Assembly: GCF_008727875.1 (NCBI RefSeq) | Contig: NZ_VTWS01000003.1 | Coordinates: forward strand, 372,001 to 436,000 | Source of the DNA: Larkinella humicola | GTDB taxonomy: Bacteria; Bacteroidota; Bacteroidia; Cytophagales; Spirosomataceae | Length of the DNA: 64,000 nt | Direction of reading: 5' to 3' | Part shown: piece after piece, positions 56,120-64,000 of the stretch | How the letters are laid out: each line of letters starts with the position of its first letter | Numbering within the stretch: position 1 is the stretch's first letter | The notes under the pieces: generated by a model | Seen by the model: the letters and a program-made list of their open reading frames with translations, nothing else | What the model was told of the DNA's origin: nothing | The model's database searches: none | Made by a program: the position numbers and the translations under genes

Positions 56120-58441
56120 ATGATTACGACGACCATCCGTGCGAATCAAATTCGTTCATTTTTGACAGGAATTGCCTGCTGGTTTCTGTTAGGCCCTCAG
56201 CCGACCACCGCACAATCGCTCAAAGTCAGCCCGCAGGATCTCCGGTTTTCGCAACTCCCCACCCGCTGGGATGAAGCGCTGCCGTTGGGCAACGGGGTTC
56301 TGGGCGCGCTGATCTGGCAGAAAAACGACCGTCTCCGGTTTTCGCTGGATCGGGTGGATCTGTGGGATTTGCGCCCGATGCGCGGACTCGACCGCCCCGA
56401 ATTCAGCTATAAATGGGTTCTGGGGCAGGTCATGAAAAAAGACTACAAGATCGTTCAGCAGTATTTCGATAAACCGTATGATGAAGAACCCGGTCCGACC
56501 AAAATTCCGGGGGCGGCTCTCGAATTCAACACGGCCGCCCTCGGTTCGGTGCAGTCGGCCCGACTACTCATTCAGGAGGCCGTTGCGGAAGTGACCTGGC
56601 AGAACGGAGCGGTTTTGCGTTCGTTCGTCCACGCGACGGAACCGGTTGGCTGGTTTCGTTTCGAGAAGATCCCGGCCCACTTTGCGCTGGAACTCATTCC
56701 ACCGGCTTACGGAAAATCGATTCAGGAAAAAGCGGAAAATGCCGTGGTTGATGGCGACGATCTGGTTCGTTTAGGGTATTCACAAGGAACCGTTTTGCCG
56801 CAAAAAAACAAGGTTACGTATCACCAGACCGGCTGGGGCGGTTTTTCGTACGACGTCACGGTGCAATGGACGCAGAAAGGCAGCACGCTGGAAGGAACCT
56901 GGACCATTGCATCGGCCTATCCCGAAAAAACCAAAACCGGCAGTTTAGCAAAAACCGCGTCTACAACCCGAACTTTTGCCACAGATCTGGCTTCGCACCG
57001 AAGCTGGTGGCAGCGGTTCTGGTCGAAATCGTCGGTTCAGGTGCCGGATTCCTTGCTGCAAAAACAATGGTATCTGGAAACCTACAAGTTTGGCGCCACC
57101 GCCCGCGCCGATGCCCCACCGATTTCCCTGCAAGCCGTCTGGACGGCCGACAACGGCCGGATTCCGCCCTGGAAAGGCGATTACCACCATGATCTGAACA
57201 CGCAACTGAGTTACTGGCCGAGCTACAGCGGGAATCATCTGGAAGAAAGCATCGGGTACATTAATCACCTGGAAGAGAATCTGCCGACCTATCGCGACTA
57301 CACGAAGCGGTTTTTCGGAACCGACGGGATTGCCGTACCGGGCGTCACCACACTGACGGGCAAGGAAATGGGCGGCTGGATTCAGTATTCGCTCTCGCCC
57401 ACAGTTTCGGCCTGGCTGGCGCAGCATTATTATTTACAGTGGCGGTATAGCAACGATGCGGTTTTTCTGCGCCAGAAAGCCTATCCGTGGCTGAAAGGCG
57501 TGGCGCAGCACCTGGAAAAACTAACGGTTCTGGATGAAAAAGGGAAACGTAAACTGCCCATCAGTTCGAGTCCGGAAATCAAGGATAATAAACTGGAAGC
57601 CTGGTTTCCCACCAATACCAACTACGATCTGTCTCTCATGAAGTTTGTGTTTAAATCCGCAACCGAAATGGCGACGGCTTTGGGCAACGAAGCGGACGCC
57701 CGGCATTGGCAGACCATTCAAAACCAGTTTGGTGATTTTGCGTTGAGCGACCGGAACGAACTGATGTTTGCCGCCAGTTTGCCCTACAATGAATCCCACC
57801 GCCATTTTTCGCACCTCATGGCGATTCATCCACTGGGCCTGATTCGGTGGGAAGATGGCGAAAAGTCGCAGCAGATTATTCGGAATTCACTGGCGTTGCT
57901 CGACCGCGTCGGGCCGGATTGGTGGTGCGGGTATTCCTACGCCTGGCTGGGCAGTCTAAAAGCGCGGGCGAAAGACGGATCGGGAGCCGCCGAAGCCCTG
58001 CATACCTTTGCCTCGGCCTTTTGTTCGGTTAATTCGTTTCACCTGAACGGCGATCAGACCAAATCCGGAAAATCGAAGTTTACGTACCGCCCGTTCACGC
58101 TGGAAGGAAACTTTGCGTTTGCTGCCGGTTTACAGGAAATGCTGATCCAGAGTTACGCCGGTTTGATCGAAATTTTTCCGGCCATTCCCGCCAACTGGCA
58201 AGACGTCGGTTTTACGGATTTAAGAACGGAAGGGGCTTTTCTGGTCAGTGCTCAAAAACGTGCCGGAAGCGTGAAAGAGATTACGGTAAAAACCGACCAA
58301 GGCGGAACAGTACGCCTAAAACTGCCTTTCAATACCTACGTTATCAAGATGTCACAAAAGGCGACCGTTGAACGCGCAGAACCCGGTTTTGTGACGTTGA
58401 AGCTGCAAGCAGGTGGTTCGATTAGCTTGCAAAATCACTAG
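56120..58441 (+). CDS. Exported glycoside hydrolase, GH95-like (alpha-L-fucosidase type)
   Basis: 773 residues, typical family length. Signal peptide (about 1-32, ending TTAQ). The N-terminal beta-domain starts with the family phrase WDEALPLGNGVLGALIWQ, then comes an alpha/alpha-toroid catalytic region (about 300-690; GDYHHDLNTQLSYWPSYSG, SSPEIKDN) and a C-terminal beta-domain. GH95 members release fucose or galactose from plant and animal glycans. The fucose specificity is a family inference. Confidence 0.85.
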   Translation: MITTTIRANQIRSFLTGIACWFLLGPQPTTAQSLKVSPQDLRFSQLPTRWDEALPLGNGVLGALIWQKNDRLRFSLDRVDLWDLRPMRGLDRPEFSYKWVLGQVMKKDYKIVQQYFDKPYDEEPGPTKIPGAALEFNTAALGSVQSARLLIQEAVAEVTWQNGAVLRSFVHATEPVGWFRFEKIPAHFALELIPPAYGKSIQEKAENAVVDGDDLVRLGYSQGTVLPQKNKVTYHQTGWGGFSYDVTVQWTQKGSTLEGTWTIASAYPEKTKTGSLAKTASTTRTFATDLASHRSWWQRFWSKSSVQVPDSLLQKQWYLETYKFGATARADAPPISLQAVWTADNGRIPPWKGDYHHDLNTQLSYWPSYSGNHLEESIGYINHLEENLPTYRDYTKRFFGTDGIAVPGVTTLTGKEMGGWIQYSLSPTVSAWLAQHYYLQWRYSNDAVFLRQKAYPWLKGVAQHLEKLTVLDEKGKRKLPISSSPEIKDNKLEAWFPTNTNYDLSLMKFVFKSATEMATALGNEADARHWQTIQNQFGDFALSDRNELMFAASLPYNESHRHFSHLMAIHPLGLIRWEDGEKSQQIIRNSLALLDRVGPDWWCGYSYAWLGSLKARAKDGSGAAEALHTFASAFCSVNSFHLNGDQTKSGKSKFTYRPFTLEGNFAFAAGLQEMLIQSYAGLIEIFPAIPANWQDVGFTDLRTEGAFLVSAQKRAGSVKEITVKTDQGGTVRLKLPFNTYVIKMSQKATVERAEPGFVTLKLQAGGSISLQNH

Positions 58442-58442
58442 A

Positions 58443-58748
58443 TTAATTATCCTTCCGCCGGGTGGTATCGCGTTTTTCCAGGGTTGCGCCCACGCCAAAG
58501 GCATTGGGATCGCTCGGCGGAACGACTCTGACCTTGCGTTTGCCTCTTCCCTCGCGCGGACTGATGACCTTGCCCGGCGTTGATAAAGGTTCGGCAGCCG
58601 GGCTGGTCAAGGGCGCGCTGTTCGAAGGCGTCACCACGGGCGCAATCGTGGTCGGGAGTTGTTGCGGTTTTTGCCGAACGGTATCGCTTTGTCCCAAACA
58701 GACACCAGCGGAAAAACTAAAAACGAGGAACATGACAATCGGGCGCAT
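58443..58748 (-). CDS. Small secreted Pro/Ser-rich protein, unrecognised
   Basis: 101 residues. Signal peptide MRPIVMFLVFSFSAGVCLGQ, then a low-complexity Thr/Pro/Ser region and a basic end (GRGKRKVRVV, KRDTTRRKDN). Probably disordered. It converges on the GH95-like gene with 1 base between. Confidence 0.65.
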   Translation of the reverse strand: MRPIVMFLVFSFSAGVCLGQSDTVRQKPQQLPTTIAPVVTPSNSAPLTSPAAEPLSTPGKVISPREGRGKRKVRVVPPSDPNAFGVGATLEKRDTTRRKDN

Positions 58749-58866
58749 AACAATAACATCATTTGTTCAATGAAACGAATTGCAACCGGTTTTGTTAGAA
58801 TGAACGGTATAACGCTTCCCAAAGCAGCCTGAAGCGGTACCGACAAACCCAAAATCATCACACACT

Positions 58867-59898
58867 ATGAAATACAATCTTCTGGGAAACACCGGATTAC
58901 TGGTTTCCGAGCTTTGTTTAGGCACCATGACCTTCGGCGGAAGCGGCACGGGCATGTGGGCGGCCATTGGAAAACTGGAGCAGGAACCGGTCAATCAGCT
59001 TCTGAAACGCTCCGTCGATGCGGGCATTAATTTTATCGACACCGCCAATGTCTATGCCGAAGGCGTGTCGGAACAGCTTACGGGCCAGGCCATTCGAAAC
59101 CTCGGTCTCAACCGCGATGATCTGGTCATTGCCACCAAAGTCCGGGGTAAAATGGGCGAAGGACCCAACCAGATCGGCCTGAGCCGGAAACACATTGTAC
59201 AGCAGGCCGAGGAAAGTCTGCGCCGACTGAACACCGACTACATCGACCTCTACCAGATTCACGGTTTCGATTTTCTGACTCCGCTGGAAGAAACGCTCCG
59301 GGCGTTGGACGATCTGGTGAAGAGTGGGAAAGTCCGCTACATCGGTTGCAGCAACCTGGCGGCCTGGCATTTGATGAAAGCGTTGTCGTATTCTGAACAC
59401 AAGGATCTGGCCAAATTCGTGTCCCTGCAAGCGTATTACACCATTGCGGGCCGGGATCTGGAGCGTGAGATCGTTCCGCTGCTGCTGGATCAGAACGTGG
59501 GCCTGATGGTCTGGAGCCCGCTGGCGGGCGGTTTGCTGAGCGGCAAATACGGTCGTAACAAACAACCGGAAGATTCCCGCCGGGTGAATTTTGATTTTCC
59601 GCCGGTCAACAAGGAAAAAGCGTACGATATCCTGGACGTGATGGAGCCGATGGCCGAAGAAAAAGGCGTTTCGGTAGCCCAGATCGCGCTCGCGTGGCTG
59701 TTGCACCAACCCGCTGTAACTACGGTTATCATCGGAGCCAAAAAACCGGAACAACTGGAAGACAACCTCAAAGCAATCGACGTCGTTCTGAGTGCCGATG
59801 ACCTGAAAAAACTGGATGACATCAGCAAACTGGCTCCCGAATATCCGGGCTGGATGGTGGATCGCCAGGCGAATGATCGAAAAAAGTACGTACAGTGA
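58867..59898 (+). CDS. Aldo/keto reductase
   Basis: 343 residues, (beta/alpha)8 barrel. The catalytic set is visible: Asp and Tyr in FIDTANVYAEG, Lys in VIATKVRG and His in YQIHGFD. NADPH-binding end IIGAKKPEQLEDNL. Resembles the AKR11/YghZ-type reductases; substrate unknown. Followed by a strong bidirectional terminator. Confidence 0.94.
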   Translation: MKYNLLGNTGLLVSELCLGTMTFGGSGTGMWAAIGKLEQEPVNQLLKRSVDAGINFIDTANVYAEGVSEQLTGQAIRNLGLNRDDLVIATKVRGKMGEGPNQIGLSRKHIVQQAEESLRRLNTDYIDLYQIHGFDFLTPLEETLRALDDLVKSGKVRYIGCSNLAAWHLMKALSYSEHKDLAKFVSLQAYYTIAGRDLEREIVPLLLDQNVGLMVWSPLAGGLLSGKYGRNKQPEDSRRVNFDFPPVNKEKAYDILDVMEPMAEEKGVSVAQIALAWLLHQPAVTTVIIGAKKPEQLEDNLKAIDVVLSADDLKKLDDISKLAPEYPGWMVDRQANDRKKYVQ

Positions 59899-59900
59899 CG

Positions 59901-59937
59901 CATAAAAAAGGCCAGGATCAACCTGGCCTTTTTTATG
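59901..59937. terminator. Bidirectional rho-independent terminator
   Basis: CATAAAAAAGGCCAGG (59901-59916) pairs exactly with CCTGGCCTTTTTTATG (59922-59937) around a 5-nt loop, with T-runs in both directions. It serves the aldo/keto reductase and the converging small protein. Confidence 0.92.
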
Positions 59938-59956
59938 ATTAAGACATTTGAAGTCC

Positions 59957-60331
59957 TTAGTTCATGACCACCAGTCGCGTCGGCGCTTCAACCGGTTCCG
60001 AACCCAGGTTCACTTCTTTCACGATGCTGCCTTCTTTCGATTTTACTTCCAGTTCATACTGGCCATCGGGCAGTTCCGCAACGTTCAGTTTGACGGCGTA
60101 CTTCTGTTCTTTTTTGCCCACAAACTGCTGAAACATCACGCGGTTGTTTTTGTCACGCAACAGAACGACCACTGGTTCCAGGGCGGTTTTTTCGACCGCC
60201 ACCCGGATTTGGTTGTTGATGGTCACGTAGGCGCTGGCATCGAACGAAAGGGTTTTGGGAGCCGTCCCGTTGTCAACTGGGGTAGTACTCAGGATAGCGG
60301 TGCAAATCAGGTTACTCAGTAAATTCATCAT
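59957..60331 (-). CDS. Small exported protein, T9SS-tail-like beta fold
   Basis: 124 residues with a short hydrophobic N-terminus (MMNLLSNLICTAIL). The rest is a single beta-sandwich (RVAVEKTALEPVVVLLRDKNNRVMFQQ, LPDGQYELEVKSKEGSIVKEVNL), similar in pattern to the strands of T9SS sorting domains but free-standing. No known function. Confidence 0.6.
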   Translation of the reverse strand: MMNLLSNLICTAILSTTPVDNGTAPKTLSFDASAYVTINNQIRVAVEKTALEPVVVLLRDKNNRVMFQQFVGKKEQKYAVKLNVAELPDGQYELEVKSKEGSIVKEVNLGSEPVEAPTRLVVMN

Positions 60332-60656
60332 GATATTTGTTGTTTAGTATTGTGTTGTTTATGTCTTAGCGTTGTTGTTTCCTGTTCGATGATCTATAAT
60401 GCCAACGCCGTGCCAAGGCAATACCAATTTTATAACTAATTGATAATCATAGAATAAGAATTTACACTTGCTTTTCAAGTGTACGAAGCCGGACAATCCC
60501 TGTTCAAATGCGGACAAAAGTGTACGCCCAGCGACCGGTTTTCCAAAAAACTAAACGAAGTTCACCTGCCTTTCATGTTTGTAAAAGCATTAACTTTCTG
60601 CGGGTCTATCAGGTATGCCCAATTCGCTTGGAAGAAACGCTAAAAACCATGCTACT
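60332..60656. other. Divergent intergenic region between two small secreted proteins
   Basis: About 325 bases without a gene. It contains a small palindrome ACACTTG-ctttt-CAAGTGT (60464-60482) and a near-match to the -7 element, TAACTTTC (60591-60598), upstream of the plus-strand gene. Confidence 0.45.
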
Positions 60657-61283
60657 ATGAAGAAAATCCTTTTCTGTTTTGCGACTTCGATCGCAGCCAT
60701 CAGCTATGCGCCAACCGCAGCATCGGCAGCAATACCAGCCCGGGGTGCCACCACAATGCTTCAAATCAGCTCCGACTCAACGGCAACCCTGCTCGACAAA
60801 GCTGTGGAAGCAAATGCAAAAGGCGATAAGGCCGGAACCGCAAAAGCGTTGCAGGCTGGCACTACGGCCCTGGAAACCGAAGCCAAAAGCAGCACCGGAA
60901 GTCTGAAAGACAAATTGCTGGGGCAGGTTGGGAATCTGAAAAAGTTGATTCCGCTGGCGCAAAGCGGTTTGCTGAAAGGCGATATTTTGCAGAAAGCGGT
61001 GAGCCTCGCCAAAATGGCGTTGGGTGCCAGTCAGGTTGAAAAACTCATGGGGGGCGGGAACCTGCTCTCGAAAGTCACCGGACTGACCAGCAACCTGAAT
61101 CTGGTTAAAACCGGCCTTTCCGCGCTGGGCGGAAGCAGTGCCAGTACGGGCAATTCACTCATCACGACGGCCCTCGGCGGCCTCTCGAAACTGAGTAAAG
61201 GGGGCGTAGCCGCAAAAGCGGCTGAACCCGCCGTGAAGGGCCAGTTGGACAGTGTACTCGGCTTTGTGAAAGGCGTTCTTTAA
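60657..61283 (+). CDS. Small secreted protein, helical, unrecognised
   Basis: 208 residues from MKKILFCFATSIAAIS; signal peptide ends near ASAA. The mature part is Ala/Gly/Leu/Lys-rich with amphipathic helices (LLDKAVEANAKGDKAGTAKALQAG, DILQKAVSLAKMALGASQVEK). Likely periplasmic or secreted; no family recognised. Followed by a terminator at 61310-61339. Confidence 0.65.
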   Translation: MKKILFCFATSIAAISYAPTAASAAIPARGATTMLQISSDSTATLLDKAVEANAKGDKAGTAKALQAGTTALETEAKSSTGSLKDKLLGQVGNLKKLIPLAQSGLLKGDILQKAVSLAKMALGASQVEKLMGGGNLLSKVTGLTSNLNLVKTGLSALGGSSASTGNSLITTALGGLSKLSKGGVAAKAAEPAVKGQLDSVLGFVKGVL

Positions 61284-61309
61284 ACTGAAACACTTTTGAA
61301 CTATCGCAA

Positions 61310-61339
61310 AAAAGCCCGGCGCAAACGCACCGGGCTTTT
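61310..61339 (+). terminator. Rho-independent terminator
   Basis: AAAAGCCCGG (61310-61319) pairs with CCGGGCTTTT (61330-61339), 27 bases after the preceding stop. Confidence 0.82.
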
Positions 61340-61388
61340 CCAATTCAACTCTAACCCTTAAACACACACAAACTGTCTTGTATTGAAT

Positions 61389-61491
61389 TAATATCGAATA
61401 ATGAATATTGAATAACGAACATCGAAGTGTTCATCACTTTGCCATTTCCCTAATTCAATGTTCGTTATTCAGTATTCATTATTCGATATTA
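61389..61491. repeat. Word-like hairpin with AATAATGAATATTGAATAAC arms
   Basis: Arms 61389-61422 and 61458-61491 are 34 nt with one mismatch around a 35-nt loop, built from short words (GAATAA, GAATAT). It lies between convergent genes, after the terminator. Confidence 0.85.
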
Positions 61492-61504
61492 GCTCATTAT
61501 TCCT

Positions 61505-62197
61505 TCACTGCCCTATCGCGAACGAATAGCCGATCGATGCGCTGAGTCCGCGGTTGCGGATGGGAAGCTGAAGGAAGGGCAGATCATATTGCCGCGAAAA
61601 ACCGTGCTCATACCGGGTTTCGGCAAAGAATTTGCCCCGTCCGGCGTCGATGCTGAAACCCAGTCCGCCAATGGCACTGAAATCCCAGCGGTTATAGCCC
61701 AACGTACTCATATTCATGTCGACGTCGATGGGCTGGCTCCGGAAAATACCGCTGGTCCGGGTGCGAATCCGACCGTTGACCGCATAACCGGCGGCAGCTC
61801 CCGCCAGCATGTAGACTTGAACCGGTCCTTCGTTCAGGTTGATTTTGGCCAAAACCGGCAGCTCCACATACCGCGTCTGGTAGGCAACGCGGGCACCCAG
61901 TGGCAAATCCCAGTTGCCTATCGACAGATCAAAGCCTTCGTCGACCAAAAATCCTTTCTGTACGTACGAAATTTCGGGGCGGATGCTTACACGGTCACTC
62001 ACCGGAACTTCGAGGAACAACGCGCCGGTTGGGCCGGGCGACAGGCGGAACGTGGGTGAAAAACTGTCTAAAAATTCGGGTTTGGAAACCGCTCCCCAAT
62101 TGGCCCCTGCCCGAAAGCCGACCTGAACCTGAGCCGATGCCGTTTGAATGAGAAAGAAGGTCAGCGCAGCGAGTGCTGCCAGTGTAAATCGTTTCAT
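61505..62197 (-). CDS. Outer-membrane beta-barrel protein (porin family)
   Basis: 230 residues. Signal peptide MKRFTLAALAALTFFLIQTASAQ, then an eight-strand-type barrel (VQVGFRAGANWGAVS, RVSIRPEISYVQKGFLVDEG, RYVELPVLAKINL) with the family's C-terminal GYSFAIGQ. Same superfamily as the protein at 29562-30200. Function unknown. Confidence 0.88.
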   Translation of the reverse strand: MKRFTLAALAALTFFLIQTASAQVQVGFRAGANWGAVSKPEFLDSFSPTFRLSPGPTGALFLEVPVSDRVSIRPEISYVQKGFLVDEGFDLSIGNWDLPLGARVAYQTRYVELPVLAKINLNEGPVQVYMLAGAAAGYAVNGRIRTRTSGIFRSQPIDVDMNMSTLGYNRWDFSAIGGLGFSIDAGRGKFFAETRYEHGFSRQYDLPFLQLPIRNRGLSASIGYSFAIGQ

Positions 62198-62435
62198 GGT
62201 CGATCAAAAGATTGGTTGGTTGTTCGATGGCAAACCGGTCGCTTCCGTTCTGATCTTAAAAGGGCTGGTTGGTTTCGCAATCTGATGCTTGGACAGGCGT
62301 CGGCGGCAATGGATTAATGACCCGGGGCATTTTGTTCAGAATTAGTTAAAATCATGGATCTTTTAGTACTTTATACCGAAAACATTGCCTTGCTTTTGTC
62401 GCTTTAGTACCTATTCAACCCTGCCAACGCTTTGC

Positions 62436-63254
62436 ATGATGACGGAGAAAAAACCAACCCGCTACAGCTTTTTACCAAAACCGCTTGACAGGCTGGATTT
62501 TTTGGGGGTTTTCGAAAGAGACCCATTCGGTAACTCGTTGTTTATCAAACGAATCATGATTGCCATCGTCGGCTGGATCACCTACTTTCGGTACACGGTT
62601 TATAACAAGCTGACCATAGAGGGAACCGAGCATTTGAAGGATTTACCAATCAACAACGTGGTATTTCTTTCCAACCATCAGACGTATTTTGCCGATGTCA
62701 TTGCGTTTTACCACATTTTCTGTAGCGTCAAATGGGGGTTTACCAACACGATTGTGCCGCCCGTGTATCTGTTCTGGCCCCGTGTCCGCAACTATTATGT
62801 GGCCGCCAGCGAAACCATGAAAGGCGGTTTAGTACCGCGTATTTTTTCGTTGGGAGGAGCCATTCAGGTCGAGCGTTCCTGGCGGGCGAAGGGGCAGGAT
62901 GTGAAACGGGAAGTCGATACGACAGCGAATGACCGGATTGCTGCCGCCCTCGAACACGGCTGGGTGATCAGTTTTCCGCAGGGCACCACAAGCCCCTACG
63001 CGCCGATCCGGAAAGGCACGGCGCACATTCTCAAAAACAACAATCCAATTGTAATTCCGGTGGTGATCAACGGTTTTCGGCGGGCCTTCGACAAGAAGGG
63101 GTTGCGGATTAAAAAGCGAAATACGCAGTTGAGTGTACGCTTCAAACCGCCCTTGCAATATAGCGAAGCGGAATCGGTTGACGCCCTGATCAATAAAGTG
63201 CGGGAAGCTATTGAGCAGGATATTCCGAAAGAGAAACTAACCTGGCTGTCGTAG
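62436..63254 (+). CDS. 1-acyl-sn-glycerol-3-phosphate acyltransferase-like protein
   Basis: About 272 residues from MMTEKKPTRYSF. Lysophospholipid acyltransferase fold: the HX4D catalytic motif is SNHQTYFAD and motif III reads FPQGTTSP, with Gln replacing the usual Glu of FPEGT. It would transfer an acyl chain to lysophosphatidate or a related lipid at the inner membrane. Starts at 62436 or 62439 are both possible. It converges with the phosphate transporter. Confidence 0.87.
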   Translation: MMTEKKPTRYSFLPKPLDRLDFLGVFERDPFGNSLFIKRIMIAIVGWITYFRYTVYNKLTIEGTEHLKDLPINNVVFLSNHQTYFADVIAFYHIFCSVKWGFTNTIVPPVYLFWPRVRNYYVAASETMKGGLVPRIFSLGGAIQVERSWRAKGQDVKREVDTTANDRIAAALEHGWVISFPQGTTSPYAPIRKGTAHILKNNNPIVIPVVINGFRRAFDKKGLRIKKRNTQLSVRFKPPLQYSEAESVDALINKVREAIEQDIPKEKLTWLS

Positions 63255-63257
63255 ATC

Positions 63258-64000
63258 TTAGTCCAATATCCAGCGGAAAAGCAGGTAAAGGGTGAACGAC
63301 AGTGTAATGGAAACCGGCAGCGTCATCAGCCAGGCGAGGGCAATGTTCCGAACCGTTCCGCCCTGCAGGTTCTTGATCCCTTTGCTGGCCACCATACTCC
63401 CGGCAATCCCCGACGACAGCATGTGAGTCGTGCTGACCGGCGCTTTGTAAAGCGTTGCCAGAGCGATGGTGGTAGCGGCCACCAACTCCGCCGAGGCACC
63501 CTGAGCATACGTCAAATGTTGCTTCCCGATTTTTTCTCCAATCGTAACCACAATCCGCTTCCAGCCTACCATCGTACCCAAACCGAGCGATAGGGCGATC
63601 ATGAGAATGACCCAAAGCGGAGCATAATCCGTAAACCGGCGCAAGCCTACTTTTTCATTCAGGTTGGTCGTTAGCGTGTTGATGTCGGTTGCACTCAGGT
63701 CGACATCTTCGCTTTCGATCAACTTTTTGACGTTGTTGTTGATCAGCAGCAAGTCCCGGCGAATCTGCAACCGCTCTTCGGCTTTGAACTTCCCGTCGAC
63801 CAGCGGAAGGCTGATCACGCGCTGCAAATCAACAATTTCTGCTTTTGTGCCCGCCACCCGGCCCCGATCGGTGTCAGACAGCCCCGTGGTATCAATTTTG
63901 TTGACGATTTGTGAAATCTGGACCAGATTTCCGCGCATCGTGGTTGGTTCAATGGTGTTGTTGAGGGCAAAATAAGCGGGTGTAATCCCAATCAGAATCA
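63258..64000 (-). CDS. Inorganic phosphate transporter, PiT family, 5' end outside window
   Basis: The C-terminal part (about 247 residues) is visible; the frame stays open to base 64000, so the start lies beyond. The PiT signature GASAELVAATTIALATLYKAPVSTTHM is split over the conserved helices, preceded by a long, mostly charged region (IVDLQRVISL, LIESEDVDLSATDINTL) that is an insert between the two halves. It imports phosphate with Na+ or H+. It converges with the acyltransferase gene, 3 bases apart. Confidence 0.93.
   Translation of the reverse strand, partial: ILIGITPAYFALNNTIEPTTMRGNLVQISQIVNKIDTTGLSDTDRGRVAGTKAEIVDLQRVISLPLVDGKFKAEERLQIRRDLLLINNNVKKLIESEDVDLSATDINTLTTNLNEKVGLRRFTDYAPLWVILMIALSLGLGTMVGWKRIVVTIGEKIGKQHLTYAQGASAELVAATTIALATLYKAPVSTTHMLSSGIAGSMVASKGIKNLQGGTVRNIALAWLMTLPVSITLSFTLYLLFRWILD

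Noticed and set aside
1-64000. tRNA, rRNA, transposase or prophage genes
   Set aside because: I read the intergenic regions and the coding sequences and saw no cloverleaf, rRNA stretch, DDE/tyrosine transposase or phage structural gene; a covariance search was not possible.

Overview
The window is chromosomal DNA from a Bacteroidota bacterium, most likely a Cytophagales member of the Spirosoma/Larkinella type (inference). The signs are C-terminal type IX secretion (T9SS) sorting domains, an OmpA-family protein with PorE architecture, several Bacteroidota outer-membrane beta-barrels, SusC-like VVVGYG motifs, a Wzi-type protein, and TAnnTTTG promoter elements (the Bacteroidota -7 consensus). 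I see no rRNA, tRNA, CRISPR array, transposase or prophage.

Layout. 1-13.6 kb: two giant tandem paralogous secreted proteins (sugar-dehydrogenase-type propeller, Ig/PKD/FN3 modules, T9SS tail), with ispE between them on the other strand. 13.7-17.5 kb: a PorE-like OmpA protein and a BNR-repeat exported protein. 17.5-22.7 kb: a bacteriocin-like cassette. It has a C39-peptidase ABC exporter, an HlyD adaptor, a CPBP membrane protein, a 41-residue membrane peptide, two double-glycine-leader peptides that each carry GxxxG, and a divergent XRE regulator. The peptide part is AT-rich, and a broken copy of the neighbouring chromosomal sequence lies on its far side. 23-27.7 kb: a lipoprotein, a VWA protein, and an ECF sigma factor with an anti-sigma/TonB fusion. 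27.7-42.7 kb: membrane MutS-like ATPase, porin-like barrel, M28 peptidase, fatty-acid beta-oxidation pair, polysaccharide epimerase/dehydratase, TIGR01777 oxidoreductase, DsbD, and a PhyH/AraC divergent pair. 42.8-52.7 kb: glyA, tatC, outer-membrane proteins, murI and a Mla-type lipid transport operon. 52.8-64 kb: ceramidase, NAPE-PLD-like hydrolase, GH95-like hydrolase, aldo/keto reductase, small secreted proteins, an acyltransferase and a truncated phosphate transporter.

The most interesting system is the cassette at 17.5-22.7 kb. I read it as a complete candidate two-peptide (class IIb-like) bacteriocin locus: two precursors with GG leaders, a dedicated leader-cleaving exporter and adaptor, candidate immunity proteins and a regulator. 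The other unexplained layer is intergenic. There are three copies of a 25-39 nt inverted-repeat element built on CCCCTAAATCCCC, and five long hairpins of a different kind whose arms are made of short repeated words such as GAATGA or AAAGAATAAAGA, one of them a perfect 45-bp inverted repeat.
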